Source of the DNA: Pseudomonadales bacterium
Lineage (GTDB): Bacteria > Pseudomonadota > Gammaproteobacteria > Pseudomonadales > UBA5518
Assembly (NCBI GenBank): GCA_022072145.1
Contig: JAJVIG010000035.1
Coordinates: 1-64,000, forward strand
Length of the DNA: 64,000 bases
Direction of reading: 5' to 3'
The notes beneath the pieces are model-generated. The model did no database searches and was not told the origin of the DNA. It was given only the letters and a program-made list of their open reading frames with translations. Positions 52,801 through 61,522 of the stretch are shown in pieces; positions within the stretch are counted from its first letter, which is position 1, and each line of letters starts with the position of its first letter. The translations under genes were made by a program, and so were the position numbers.

Positions 52801-53233
52801 ATGTCGGGCCAACCCCCAGCAGTTCGCGCAACACCGCGCAGCACGCATCACGCTCGGCGTCGGTATACCGCACCGCCGGCACCACGCCCCACACCGGACG
52901 CGGCCACGCGGGGTCACCGGTGAAGCGCACGATGTGGTGCACGTGCAGCTGCGGCACCACGTTGCCGAGCGCCGCGACGTTGAGCTTGTGCCCGCCGAAG
53001 TGCGCCATCAACGCGCGCCCCAGCAGCGCCGATTCCGCCCAGAAACGTGCCAGGTCGGCCGGCGCGAGGTCGTGGATCTCGCGCAGTCCGGGCCGGCGCG
53101 GCACCAGGATCAGCCACGGGTAGTTCCGGTCCCCCATCAGCAGCACACGGCACAGCGGCAGGTCACCCACCACCGCGCAATCGGCCGCGAGCGCCGGATG
53201 CAACTCGAAGTCTTCCTCGTTCCCCGTCGTCAC
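52799..53233 (-). CDS. HIT family nucleotide-binding protein
   Basis: 144 residues. The histidine triad is LHVHHIV, with GGHKLNVAALGNVVPQ before it, as in the HinT/galactose-uridylyltransferase-like hydrolases. Probably hydrolyses a nucleoside phosphoramidate or similar. Start is GTG at 53233 with a GGAGGTGG site. The TAA stop overlaps the terminator's last two bases. Confidence 0.85.
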   Translation of the reverse strand: MTTGNEEDFELHPALAADCAVVGDLPLCRVLLMGDRNYPWLILVPRRPGLREIHDLAPADLARFWAESALLGRALMAHFGGHKLNVAALGNVVPQLHVHHIVRFTGDPAWPRPVWGVVPAVRYTDAERDACCAVLRELLGVGPT

Positions 53234-53323
53234 GGTGCCACCTCCATAATCAGCCTCGGACGCAGACACATATGCGCCGCCACGGGAGCGCAGCGCGCAG
53301 CAACGATCTCCGGCACCGCCCAC

Positions 53324-53347
53324 CTCGGCATGAATGCCGGCCTGCGC
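53324..53347. repeat. REP-like palindrome (CTCGGCATGAATGCCGG)
   Basis: A single palindrome CGGCATGAATGCCG like that at 2578 lies in the divergent gap between the HIT gene and proS. The rest of the gap shows no gene. Confidence 0.65.
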
Positions 53348-53498
53348 AGCATGGCGCGTGGTCCGTTCGGCATCCCCTACGCGCGCGGGTGCGCCCTGCC
53401 TGCGTGGCGCCGTCCGATCCGCCTGTACGCTGCTCGCCCGGAGCCGTAGAATCCACGGCTCGCATCCAACATCCAGACTTCCGCGGAATACTAGCAGC

Positions 53499-55229
53499 AT
53501 GCGCGCCAGCCAGCTCCTGATCGCCACCCTGAAGCAGACACCGGCCGACGCCGAGGTAGTCAGCCACCAGCTGATGCTGCGCGCCGGGTTGATCCGCCGG
53601 CTCGCCTCGGGGCTCTACACCTGGCTGCCGCTCGGACTGCGCGTGCTGCGCAAGGTCGAACGCATCGTGCGCGAGGAAATGGACCGCTCGGGCGCGCAGG
53701 AAGTGCTGATGCCGGTGGTGCAGCCCGCCGAACTGTGGCAGGAGTCGGGGCGCTGGGTACAGTACGGCCCCGAGCTGCTGCGCATTGCCGACCGCCACGA
53801 GCGGCCGTTCTGCCTCGGTCCCACGCACGAGGAAGTGATCACCGACCTCGCGCGCAACGAGCTGCGCAGCTACCGCCAGCTGCCGGTGAACTTTTACCAG
53901 ATCCAGACCAAGTTCCGTGACGAGATCCGGCCGCGCTTCGGCGTGATGCGGGCGCGCGAGTTCGTGATGAAGGACGCCTACTCGTTCCACCTCGACGCCG
54001 AATCCCTCGACGAAACCTACCGCGCGATGCACCGCGCGTACTGCCGCATCTTCGAGCGCGTCGGCCTGCTGTACCGGCCGGTGCTGGCCGACACCGGCAG
54101 CATCGGCGGCAGCGAGTCACACGAATTCCACGTGCTGGCCGACTCGGGCGAGGACGCGATCGCGTGCAGCGATGCGAGCGACTACGCCGCCAACGTCGAG
54201 AAGGCCGAGGCGCTCGCGCCGGCGGCGAACCGCGCCGCGCCCGCGGAGCAACTGGCCGAGGTCGCGACGCCGGGACGGCATACGATCGCCGACGTCGCCG
54301 CTTTCCTCGGCGTGGCCCCCGAGCGCCTGGCGAAGACGCTGATCGTCGCCGGCACGCAGTCGCCGCTGGTGGCGCTGGTGCTGCGCGGCGACCACCAGCT
54401 GAACGCGATCAAGGCGGAGGCGCACCCGCTGGTCGCCACACCGCTGCGCATGGCCGACGACGCGGAGATCGCCACGGCGCTCGGCTGCCGCCCGGGTTCG
54501 CTGGGTCCGGTGCAAATCGGCATCCCCGTGCTCGCCGATCGCAGCGCGGCGGTGCTGGCGGATTTCGTCTGCGGCGCGAACCGCGACGGCTTCCACCTGC
54601 GCGGCGTGAACTGGGAGCGCGACTGCGGCTACGACGAGGTCTGCGACCTGCGCAACGTCGTCGACGGCGACCCCAGTCCGGACGGCCACGGCACGCTGGC
54701 GGTGCGCCGCGGCATCGAGGTGGGGCACATCTTCAAGCTGGGGCAGAAATACAGCGCCGCGCTCGGCGCACGCGTGCTCGACGAAACCGGCAACGAGCGC
54801 ACGCTGACCATGGGCTGCTACGGCATCGGCGTCTCGCGCATCGTGGCGGCGGCGATCGAGCAGAACCACGACGCGGCCGGCATCGTCTGGCCGCAGGCGA
54901 TCGCGCCGTTCACCGTGGCGCTGGTCCCGCTGAACGCGCAGAAATCGGCCGCCGTGCGCGAGACCGCCGAACGGCTGTACGCCGAACTCACGGCGGCGGG
55001 AATCGACGTGCTGCTCGACGACCGAGAGGAACGGCCGGGAGTCAAGTTCGCCGACATGGAACTGATCGGGATCCCGCACCAGGTGGTGATCGGCGAGCGC
55101 TCGCTGGCCACCGGCATGGTCGAGTACCGCCCGCGCGCCGGCGAGGGCCGCGCGGAGGTGCCGGCCGAGGCGATCGGCGGGTTCCTGCGTGAGCGCATCG
55201 GCGCGGGATTCGTTTTTTTGTCGGGCTGA
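53499..55229 (+). CDS. proS: Prolyl-tRNA synthetase
   Basis: 576 residues, bacterial type. Class II motifs are visible (motif 1 [20 protein letters not shown]; motif 2 [19 protein letters not shown]), with the YbaK-like editing domain inserted ([20 protein letters not shown]) and the C-terminal anticodon-binding domain. Charges tRNA-Pro and clears mischarged Ala. The TGA stop lies in the loop of a REP-like palindrome. Confidence 0.97.
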   Translation: MRASQLLIATLKQTPADAEVVSHQLMLRAGLIRRLASGLYTWLPLGLRVLRKVERIVREEMDRSGAQEVLMPVVQPAELWQESGRWVQYGPELLRIADRHERPFCLGPTHEEVITDLARNELRSYRQLPVNFYQIQTKFRDEIRPRFGVMRAREFVMKDAYSFHLDAESLDETYRAMHRAYCRIFERVGLLYRPVLADTGSIGGSESHEFHVLADSGEDAIACSDASDYAANVEKAEALAPAANRAAPAEQLAEVATPGRHTIADVAAFLGVAPERLAKTLIVAGTQSPLVALVLRGDHQLNAIKAEAHPLVATPLRMADDAEIATALGCRPGSLGPVQIGIPVLADRSAAVLADFVCGANRDGFHLRGVNWERDCGYDEVCDLRNVVDGDPSPDGHGTLAVRRGIEVGHIFKLGQKYSAALGARVLDETGNERTLTMGCYGIGVSRIVAAAIEQNHDAAGIVWPQAIAPFTVALVPLNAQKSAAVRETAERLYAELTAAGIDVLLDDREERPGVKFADMELIGIPHQVVIGERSLATGMVEYRPRAGEGRAEVPAEAIGGFLRERIGAGFVFLSG

Positions 55230-55242
55230 AGCCCGACCTGCG
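55220..55242. repeat. REP-like palindrome at the proS stop
   Basis: GTCGGGCTGAAGCCCGAC followed by CTGCG; the loop TGA is the proS stop codon. The same palindrome type with CTACG ends is found at 2578. Confidence 0.7.
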
Positions 55243-55256
55243 CGGAGGAAACGACG

Positions 55257-55433
55257 ATGATCAAGCTGATCCTGCTGGTGGCGATCGCCTGGCTGCTGTG
55301 GCTGATCCGCGAGGAACTGGTGCAGATGGGCGAGCGTCAGCGCAACCTGAAAGCGATGCTCGAGCGGCTGTCGGAACGCGTGGACCGGCTGGCCGCGGCG
55401 GCGCGTCCGTCCGACCCGCCGGAACCGAAGTGA
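55257..55433 (+). CDS. Small membrane protein with coiled coil
   Basis: 58 residues: an N-terminal membrane segment (LILLVAIAWLLWLI) and a charged heptad-like tail (MGERQRNLKAMLERLSERVD). A very good AGGAAACGACG site lies before the ATG. It follows proS by 27 bp and ends one base before the convergent hemB stop. Function unknown. Confidence 0.68.
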   Translation: MIKLILLVAIAWLLWLIREELVQMGERQRNLKAMLERLSERVDRLAAAARPSDPPEPK

Positions 55434-55434
55434 C

Positions 55435-56409
55435 TCAGCCGCTGCGCAGCCAGCGCGCGACGTCCTCGGCGAAGTAGCTGAGGATCATGTCGGCGCCGGC
55501 GCGCCGGAACGCGGTCATGGTCTCCATGACCAGCGCGCGCTCGTCCATCAGCCCGGCTGCGGCGGCGGCCTTGATCATCGCGTACTCGCCGCTCACCTGG
55601 TAGACCGCGAGCGGACGCGTACAGCGCGCGCGGATCGCCGCCAGTACATCGAGATACGCGATGCCCGGCTTGACCATCAGGATGTCGGCGCCCTCCTCCT
55701 CGTCACGCACCGACTCGGCGAGCGCCTCGCGGCCATTGCCCGCGTCGAGCTGGTAGCCGGCGCGGTTGCCCTTGAAGCTGCTGTCGACGGCGTCGCGGAA
55801 CGGTCCGTAGAACGCCGAGGCGAACTTCGTCGAGTACGACATCACCGGCAGGTGGGAGAACCCCGCGCCGTCGAGCCCGGTGCGAATCGCCGCGATCATG
55901 CCGTCCATCATGCCGGACGGCGCGACCATGTCGACGCCCGCACGGGCCGCGGTCAGCACCTGCCGCACCAGGTTGGCGAGCGTGGGGTCGTTGGCGACCT
56001 GCTCGCCGTCGAGCACGCCGCAGTGCCCGTGGTCGGTGTATTCGCAGAAGCAGTTGTCGCTGATCACCAGCATGTCCGGCGCCGCGTCCTTGGCCCGACG
56101 GATCATCCGCGCGAGCAGGCCGTCGGGGTTCCAGGTGTCGCTGCCGCAGGCGTCCTTGTGGTGCGAGACGCCGAACAGCATGACTGCGCCGATGCCCAGA
56201 TCACGCGCCCGCGCCACCACCTCGCCGAGCCCGGATTCGGTATGGCGAACCACGCCCGGCATGCTCGGGATCGGTACCGGTCGTGCCACGCCTTCCTCGA
56301 CGAATACCGGCAGGATCAGCTGCGAGGCCGACAGCGAGGTCTCGCGCACCAGCGCGCGCAGGCGTTCGCTGCGACGCAGGCGGCGGAAACGGAACGGCAG
56401 TTCGATCAC
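55435..56409 (-). CDS. hemB: Delta-aminolevulinic acid dehydratase
   Basis: 324 residues. The zinc-binding segment is DNCFCEYTDHGHCG; the two active-site Lys are in MSYSTKFASAFYGPFRDA and LMVKPGIAYLDVL. Makes porphobilinogen for haem. The cysteine ligands mark the zinc-dependent type. Confidence 0.97.
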   Translation of the reverse strand: MIELPFRFRRLRRSERLRALVRETSLSASQLILPVFVEEGVARPVPIPSMPGVVRHTESGLGEVVARARDLGIGAVMLFGVSHHKDACGSDTWNPDGLLARMIRRAKDAAPDMLVISDNCFCEYTDHGHCGVLDGEQVANDPTLANLVRQVLTAARAGVDMVAPSGMMDGMIAAIRTGLDGAGFSHLPVMSYSTKFASAFYGPFRDAVDSSFKGNRAGYQLDAGNGREALAESVRDEEEGADILMVKPGIAYLDVLAAIRARCTRPLAVYQVSGEYAMIKAAAAAGLMDERALVMETMTAFRRAGADMILSYFAEDVARWLRSG

Positions 56410-56455
56410 GGCGCGGGTTCTCCGGAAACGATGCAGGCGGACGGCGGTCCCGGGC

Positions 56456-56722
56456 TCAGACGCCCATGTTGCCGAGCGCGACCAGCATGCTGTTCACGAT
56501 CGCGGTCAGGTTCGGGTGGCGGGCCTCGAAGCCGCTGAGCGCCTCTTCGAGTTCCCCGACGAGTGCCGCGGGATCGCCGACCGCGTTCTCCTCGTCGAGT
56601 TCGCGCTGCACGTCCGCGGCGAGTTGCTCGAGCCGCTCGAGTTCCGCGGCGTCACCACGGTCGGCGCGCGCGATCTCCTCGCGCAGGCGCGCCAGGTCGG
56701 CGCGCAGTCTGTCGATCGGCAT
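56456..56722 (-). CDS. DUF4404-type small protein
   Basis: 88 residues, almost entirely helical (RADLARLREEIARADRGDAA, then FEARHPNLTAIVNSMLVALG). It resembles the DUF4404 family of small proteins; no function known. Lies 46 bp upstream of hemB in the same direction. Confidence 0.78.
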   Translation of the reverse strand: MPIDRLRADLARLREEIARADRGDAAELERLEQLAADVQRELDEENAVGDPAALVGELEEALSGFEARHPNLTAIVNSMLVALGNMGV

Positions 56723-56813
56723 GATGGATCTCCGGCTGTCGATGGTGCCGATTATCGGCCATCACGCCGGGCGGGCATACCCCCGCGCGCCGCCGCGCCT
56801 CGCGGGCGGCGGT

Positions 56814-57938
56814 TCAGGGTGCGCCGTCGAAGAAGCTGCGGAAACCGCTGGGCGCGTGGCGCCCGAAGCAGATGGTCTCCAGCGTGCCCACGCCCTCGCG
56901 CTCGCCCATGCGCGCACGCACCAGCTGGTGCACGTGGATATGGCTGTACTCGAGCGGGTCGATCTCGTCGAGCCGCCACGACTCGCCGGCGATCGCCTCC
57001 TCGCCTTTCCAGAACCCGTGCCCCCATTGCGGATGCGAGTAGCCGATGCCCTTCATCTGGAACGCCAGCAGCGGTTCGACCGTAATGGTGATCTCCTGTC
57101 CGGGCTGCTCCACGAAGTGGAACTCGGCGCTGCGGCTGCGCCGCGTTCCCTGCTGCCAGTGGACGCGATGACGGGCGGTGTGCATGTGCCGCGCCCCCTT
57201 CTCCTCCGCCGGCACCAGCCCGGGCGATGCATACGTGGGCTGGATGCAGGCGGCGAGCTGGGTGGGGTTGCCGTCACGGTCCTCGAAGGTGTTGAACTGC
57301 GTGCACACATCGCCGAAGTCGATCGGCGACCACACCCAGTACACGCCCGGCTCGCCGTTCAGCAGCCCGGGCGCCCCGCCTTCGGGCTCGCCGACCGGGC
57401 GCACGCCCCAGGACTTGTCGCGCGCGCCGAAGCTCGTCTCGCGGCGCACCTCGTGGCGTCGTCCCCCGATGGTGAAATGGCCGCCCCAGCTGCCGAACTG
57501 CGTGAAACGGCTGTTGTGCATGATCAGCCGCCCGTCGTCGTACATGATGTTCTTCGGTTCCTCGGTCGGCACGCTGCGCGCCTCGAACAGCAGGTCGCAC
57601 TCGATGCCGGTTTCGTTCGGCAGCAGGCGCACGCGCACGCGCCGCAGCGGTTCCACCACCTCAACGCTGAACGGGCCGACCACCGTGTGCGCGCGCTCGT
57701 ACGGCGCGCGACGCGATCCGTGGAAGCTGTGCTGCACGCCGTCGATCACCACGCTGAAATGCCCGTCCATCACGCGGCGGTTCGGATACAGCCCGAAACC
57801 TACCTCGAACATGAATGCGCCACCGGCATCGAAACCGTTGAACCAGTAGCGGTCGTAGAAATTGCGGTCGCTCTGCGACGGCAGGCACACCGGTTCGTGC
57901 GTCTGGTGGATGCAGTAATCGTCGAAGCTGGTGATCAT
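56814..57938 (-). CDS. Unknown lipocalin/AttH-like beta-rich protein
   Basis: 374 residues from ATG 57938. No catalytic motif recognised. The sequence is rich in beta strands and aromatic residues (HFSVVIDGVQHSFHGSR, SWGGHFTIGGRRHEVRRET, KSWGVRPVGEPEGG), and recalls the AttH/CrtC-type double-barrel proteins seen in lipid- and steroid-degrading bacteria. The C-terminal HIHVHQLVRARMG is a notable His cluster. Possible role in binding or modifying a hydrophobic substrate is an inference from shape only. Confidence 0.6.
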   Translation of the reverse strand: MITSFDDYCIHQTHEPVCLPSQSDRNFYDRYWFNGFDAGGAFMFEVGFGLYPNRRVMDGHFSVVIDGVQHSFHGSRRAPYERAHTVVGPFSVEVVEPLRRVRVRLLPNETGIECDLLFEARSVPTEEPKNIMYDDGRLIMHNSRFTQFGSWGGHFTIGGRRHEVRRETSFGARDKSWGVRPVGEPEGGAPGLLNGEPGVYWVWSPIDFGDVCTQFNTFEDRDGNPTQLAACIQPTYASPGLVPAEEKGARHMHTARHRVHWQQGTRRSRSAEFHFVEQPGQEITITVEPLLAFQMKGIGYSHPQWGHGFWKGEEAIAGESWRLDEIDPLEYSHIHVHQLVRARMGEREGVGTLETICFGRHAPSGFRSFFDGAP

Positions 57939-58028
57939 CGGCTGGGCTCCCGGGTTGGCCGCCGCACTATCCCATCGCGCGCGCGAACGATGCAAGTTAC
58001 GTTTTTTCCAGAGACGGGCGACGTCGAT

Positions 58029-58442
58029 TCAGTCGCGCCAGGTGGCGATCGCCACGTCCCCTACGCCGGCCTCGCGCGCCTGGTCGGCGATCGCCGCGAA
58101 CACCTCGGTGTCTGATTCCTCGTGCGCGCGCACCACCAGCGCCGCCTGCGGTCGCGTCGCGTGCAGGCGCTCGAGGTACGCACGCACCGAGCGCACGTCG
58201 ACGCGCCGCTCGCCGAGCCAGATCTGGTTGTCGCGCGCGACGGTCAGCACGAAAGCCCGTTCCGCGGCATCGGCGGGGACCGCTGCCGGCGGTGTGCGTG
58301 CGACCTCGATGCCGGTCTCACGCACGAAGGATGCGGTAACGATGAAGAAAATCAGCATGATGAACACCACGTCGAGCAGCGGGGCGAGGTCGATCTCGGT
58401 GTCCTCCTCGCTGGCCCGCCGCCGCGGCATGCGCGCGCTCAC
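58029..58442 (-). CDS. Orphan ExbD/TolR family protein
   Basis: 137 residues. The membrane helix with conserved Asp is DLAPLLDVVFIMLIFFIVTA, followed by a periplasmic domain. It is diverged from the TolR at 45988. No ExbB or TonB gene is adjacent, so the partner must lie elsewhere. It follows the kinase gene by 12 bp. Confidence 0.87.
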   Translation of the reverse strand: MSARMPRRRASEEDTEIDLAPLLDVVFIMLIFFIVTASFVRETGIEVARTPPAAVPADAAERAFVLTVARDNQIWLGERRVDVRSVRAYLERLHATRPQAALVVRAHEESDTEVFAAIADQAREAGVGDVAIATWRD

Positions 58443-58454
58443 GCTCCGCCCTCC

Positions 58455-59495
58455 TCAGCCCAGCGCCCGTGCGGCGCGCGCGAGGTAGCGTTCCACGATC
58501 TTCGCGACCTGCTCGGGCGGCGCGGTCTTCATGCCACCGCCCGCGCCCCGGATCAGGCGCGCGTACACGCCCTCGACGATGCAGGCCTGCTTCCACCAGC
58601 CGAAGGCGGCGAAGTAGCCGGCATTCTCGAGCGGCATCCCGCTGAACTCCTCGTAGCACGCGACGACCTCGGCGCGACGCGGAAACTGCGGCAGGCGGGT
58701 CGGCGGATCGGGCAGCAGCACGATATCGTCCTCCGCTTCGGCCCAATACATCAGCGACCAGCAGAAATCGGCCGCCGGATCGCCGATCGTGCACAGCTCC
58801 CAGTCGAGCACCGCGCAGACGCGCCGGTCGGGGCCGAGCACCGTGTTGTCGAAGCGGTAATCGCCGTGCGCCAGCGCCGACGGGCGCGTCTGCGCCGGGA
58901 TCGCGGCGGCCAGCCGCTCGTGCAGCGACTCGAGCAGCGGCAGCTCGCGCGTCTTCGAGGCCTCGACCTGGTGGCGCCAGCGCGCGAGCTGGCGCGCCAC
59001 GTAACCGTCGTGGCGGCCCAGATCACCGAGACCGATCGCCGCCGGATCCAGCGCATGCAGCGCGGCCTGCGTCGCGACCAGCGAACGCATCGCGGCACGG
59101 GCCGCGGCGGCGTCGAGCGTCGCGGCGCCGGCGCTGTCGCGCAGGATCAGCCCGTCGACGAACGCCATCGCGTAGAACGGCGCGCCGGTGACGCTCGTGT
59201 CCTCGCAGAACGCCAGCGGCCGCGGCACCGGCACCGCCGGTGCGTGGGTCGCCAGCGCGCTCATGATGCGCCACTCGCGGCCCATGTCGTGCGCGGTCGC
59301 CAGCGCGCTGCCCACCGGCGGACGGCGCAGCACGAACGCCTCACCGCGCGCGTCCTCGATACGGAAGGTCAGGTTCGACCCGCCGGCCGCGATCAGCCGG
59401 AACGCGTACGGCGCGACGAACTCCGGCAGCGCCGCGGCGAGCCAGGCGGTGACGCGTTCGCGGTCGATCCCCTTCGGCGCCGGCTCCGCGCTCAC
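58455..59495 (-). CDS. APH-family kinase, LvaA/ACAD10-11 kinase-like
   Basis: 346 residues. An aminoglycoside-phosphotransferase fold: Gly-rich GGSNLTFRIEDARGEAFVL, catalytic ALAHGDYRFDNTVLG (HGD...N) and metal-binding VLDWELCTIGDPAAD. The closest known relatives are the kinase domain of ACAD10/11 and LvaA, which phosphorylate the 4-hydroxyl of 4-hydroxyacyl-CoA. Start GTG at 59495 overlaps the stop of the upstream acyl-CoA dehydrogenase by 4 bp (GTGA), so the two are made together. Substrate is inferred. Confidence 0.85.
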   Translation of the reverse strand: MSAEPAPKGIDRERVTAWLAAALPEFVAPYAFRLIAAGGSNLTFRIEDARGEAFVLRRPPVGSALATAHDMGREWRIMSALATHAPAVPVPRPLAFCEDTSVTGAPFYAMAFVDGLILRDSAGAATLDAAAARAAMRSLVATQAALHALDPAAIGLGDLGRHDGYVARQLARWRHQVEASKTRELPLLESLHERLAAAIPAQTRPSALAHGDYRFDNTVLGPDRRVCAVLDWELCTIGDPAADFCWSLMYWAEAEDDIVLLPDPPTRLPQFPRRAEVVACYEEFSGMPLENAGYFAAFGWWKQACIVEGVYARLIRGAGGGMKTAPPEQVAKIVERYLARAARALG

Positions 59496-60817
59496 GCCGC
59501 GTCTCCCGCCGTGGCGGCGCGGATCGCGCGCACGCGTTCGCCGAACAGTTCCCCGGCGCGGCGCCGGCGTGCCGGCAGGTACTCGCTCGGCTGCTCCACC
59601 GCCACCCAGCCGCGCAGCAGCTCGCGCGCGACGGTCTGCTTGTGTACCTCGTCGGCGCCGTCGGCGATGCGCAGCGCGCGCGCGGTGCGGTACATCTCCT
59701 CGAGCGGCATGTCGGAGGTGTAGCCGAGCGCGCCGTGGATCTGGATCGCGCGATCGACGATCGCCAGCAGCGTGCGCGGCACCACGAACTTGACCAGCGC
59801 GATCTCGCGGCGCGCCTCGCGGCTGTAGTCGCCGCTGTGATCCATGCGCCACGCGGCGCGCAGCACCAGCAGCCGGGCCATTTCCAGCTCCGCGTGCGAC
59901 TGCGCGATCATGTCCTGCACCATCTGGTGCTTCGCCAGCGGCTTGCCCTGCGTGACGCGCGAGACGGCGCGCTCGCACATCATCTCGAAGGCACGCGCGG
60001 CCTGCCCGAGGCAGCGCATCGCGTGGTGGATGCGTCCGCCGCCGAGACGCTTCTGCGCCAGCACGAAACCGTCGCCGGGCGCACCGATCATGTGGTCGAG
60101 CGGCACCCGGCAGTTGCTGAACTGCACCTCGGTGTGGCCGCCGATGCGATCCATCAGTCCGTCGCCCGAGTACGGGTGGTGCATCGACCCGACGTCACGC
60201 AGCAGTTCGACGCCGGGATGCCGGCACGGCACGACGAGCATCGCCGCACGCCGGTGCGCCGGCGCCGCCGGATCGGTCACCGCCATGACGATCATGAAGT
60301 CGGCCACGCTCGAGTTCGAGGCGAACCACTTGCGCCCGTTGATCACCCACTCGTCGCCGTCGCGCTCGCAACGGGTGGTGATGCCGGTGGGGTCCGAGCC
60401 GCTGTTGCCCGGCTCGGTGAGCGCGAAGGCGCTGCGCACGTGACCGGCCAGCAGCGGCTCCAGCCAGCGCCGGGCCTGCGCCTCGTCGGCACCGGCGGCG
60501 AGCAGCTCGGCGTTGCCCGAATCTGGCGCCTGGCAACCGAAGATCTCCGGCGCGAGCACGCTGCGCCCCAGCACCTCCTGCAGCAGCGCGAGCCGCAACT
60601 GTCCCATACCGCTGCCGCCGTGCTCGGGCGGCAGGTGCGCGGCCCACAGCCCACGCTCCTTCACCTGCTGCTTGAACGGCGCCCACAGCGCGTCGAGCTG
60701 GCGCTGGTTCAGTCCCTCGCCGGCGATTTCCAGTGGAATGACGGTGCCGTCGACGAACTCGCGCACCCAGGCGAGATCACACTCGAAATCCGGATCGGTA
60801 CTGAAGTCCCACGCCAT
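59492..60817 (-). CDS. Acyl-CoA dehydrogenase, LvaC/ACAD10-11 type
   Basis: 441 residues. The layout is the dehydrogenase one (FALTEPGNSGSDPTG, INGRKWFASNSSVADFMIVM). The later segments KRLGGGRIHHAMRCLGQAA and LRIADGADEVHKQTVARELL are those of the ACAD10/11 and LvaC branch, with Asp at the general base position. In that branch the enzyme eliminates phosphate from 4-phosphoacyl-CoA. Coupled to the APH kinase downstream. The ATG at 60817 has AGGAGAAC. Confidence 0.88.
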   Translation of the reverse strand: MAWDFSTDPDFECDLAWVREFVDGTVIPLEIAGEGLNQRQLDALWAPFKQQVKERGLWAAHLPPEHGGSGMGQLRLALLQEVLGRSVLAPEIFGCQAPDSGNAELLAAGADEAQARRWLEPLLAGHVRSAFALTEPGNSGSDPTGITTRCERDGDEWVINGRKWFASNSSVADFMIVMAVTDPAAPAHRRAAMLVVPCRHPGVELLRDVGSMHHPYSGDGLMDRIGGHTEVQFSNCRVPLDHMIGAPGDGFVLAQKRLGGGRIHHAMRCLGQAARAFEMMCERAVSRVTQGKPLAKHQMVQDMIAQSHAELEMARLLVLRAAWRMDHSGDYSREARREIALVKFVVPRTLLAIVDRAIQIHGALGYTSDMPLEEMYRTARALRIADGADEVHKQTVARELLRGWVAVEQPSEYLPARRRRAGELFGERVRAIRAATAGDAA

Positions 60818-61124
60818 GTGCTGTTCTCCTTCCTGGCATTCGTGTCCGCCCTGTTCGTGCGGCAACCGCTCATTCGTGCCAGAGAGCGGCGGCGGTGTCG
60901 CACCGGTGGGCGTACGCCGCAGGGACGCGGCGTTCGAGCCTACAGGGACGTATTCACGGCGTCCCACAGGTGTGACACCGCCGCCGCTCGCCGCGAGAGC
61001 TGGTACGACACCCTTTGAAGGTCGACGTCGTGCCTGATGTTTCGGGTTGCCCAGGACGTTCATGGTAGCGATCGCGGTGGCGGGCGCAATGCCGACACCG
61101 CTCGACGACGGGTGACAGCGACGC
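60818..61124. other. Gene-free stretch holding a 106-bp imperfect hairpin element
   Basis: No gene is seen. 60884-60910 (GAGCGGCGGCGGTGTCGCAC...) and 60963-60989 are inverted copies, 25 of 27 bases matching, with a smaller inverted repeat and two CAGGGACG copies between. The block looks like a short non-autonomous mobile or dispersed element, upstream of the acyl-CoA dehydrogenase gene. Confidence 0.65.
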
Positions 61125-61517
61125 TCAGTCGGCCGCGGTGGCGCGCAGGGCCTCGATGATCGGCAGGTCGGCCGCGGGGAATTCGGCCGGATCGAGCGCG
61201 CCGGGGGAGACCCAGCGCAGCGGCTGGCCCTCGCGCCCGTGCGGTGTACCGGCGAACGCGAGCACGCGCCAGACCTGAAGTTCCACCGCACGGTCGCTGT
61301 AGGCATGGCGTACCGTCAGCAGCGGCGAGGCCGCCGCCACCTCGATGCCGAGCTCCTCGTGCAGCTCGCGCGCCAGCGCTGCCTCGACGTCCTCGCCGTC
61401 GGCGATCTTACCGCCGGGGAACTCCCACAGCCCGCCCTGGTGGCGCCGGGGATCGCGCAACGCCACCAGCACCTCGCCGGCCGCGTTGCCGATCACGCCG
61501 ACCGCCACGCGCAGCAT
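61125..61517 (-). CDS. mutT: MutT/Nudix 8-oxo-dGTP pyrophosphatase
   Basis: 130 residues. The Nudix box is complete: GGKIADGEDVEAALARELH followed by EELGI. MutT removes oxidised dGTP. It lies 5 bp after argJ, and secA is upstream; the secA-mutT link is also found in enterics. Confidence 0.93.
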   Translation of the reverse strand: MLRVAVGVIGNAAGEVLVALRDPRRHQGGLWEFPGGKIADGEDVEAALARELHEELGIEVAAASPLLTVRHAYSDRAVELQVWRVLAFAGTPHGREGQPLRWVSPGALDPAEFPAADLPIIEALRATAAD

Positions 61518-61522
61518 CGTGC

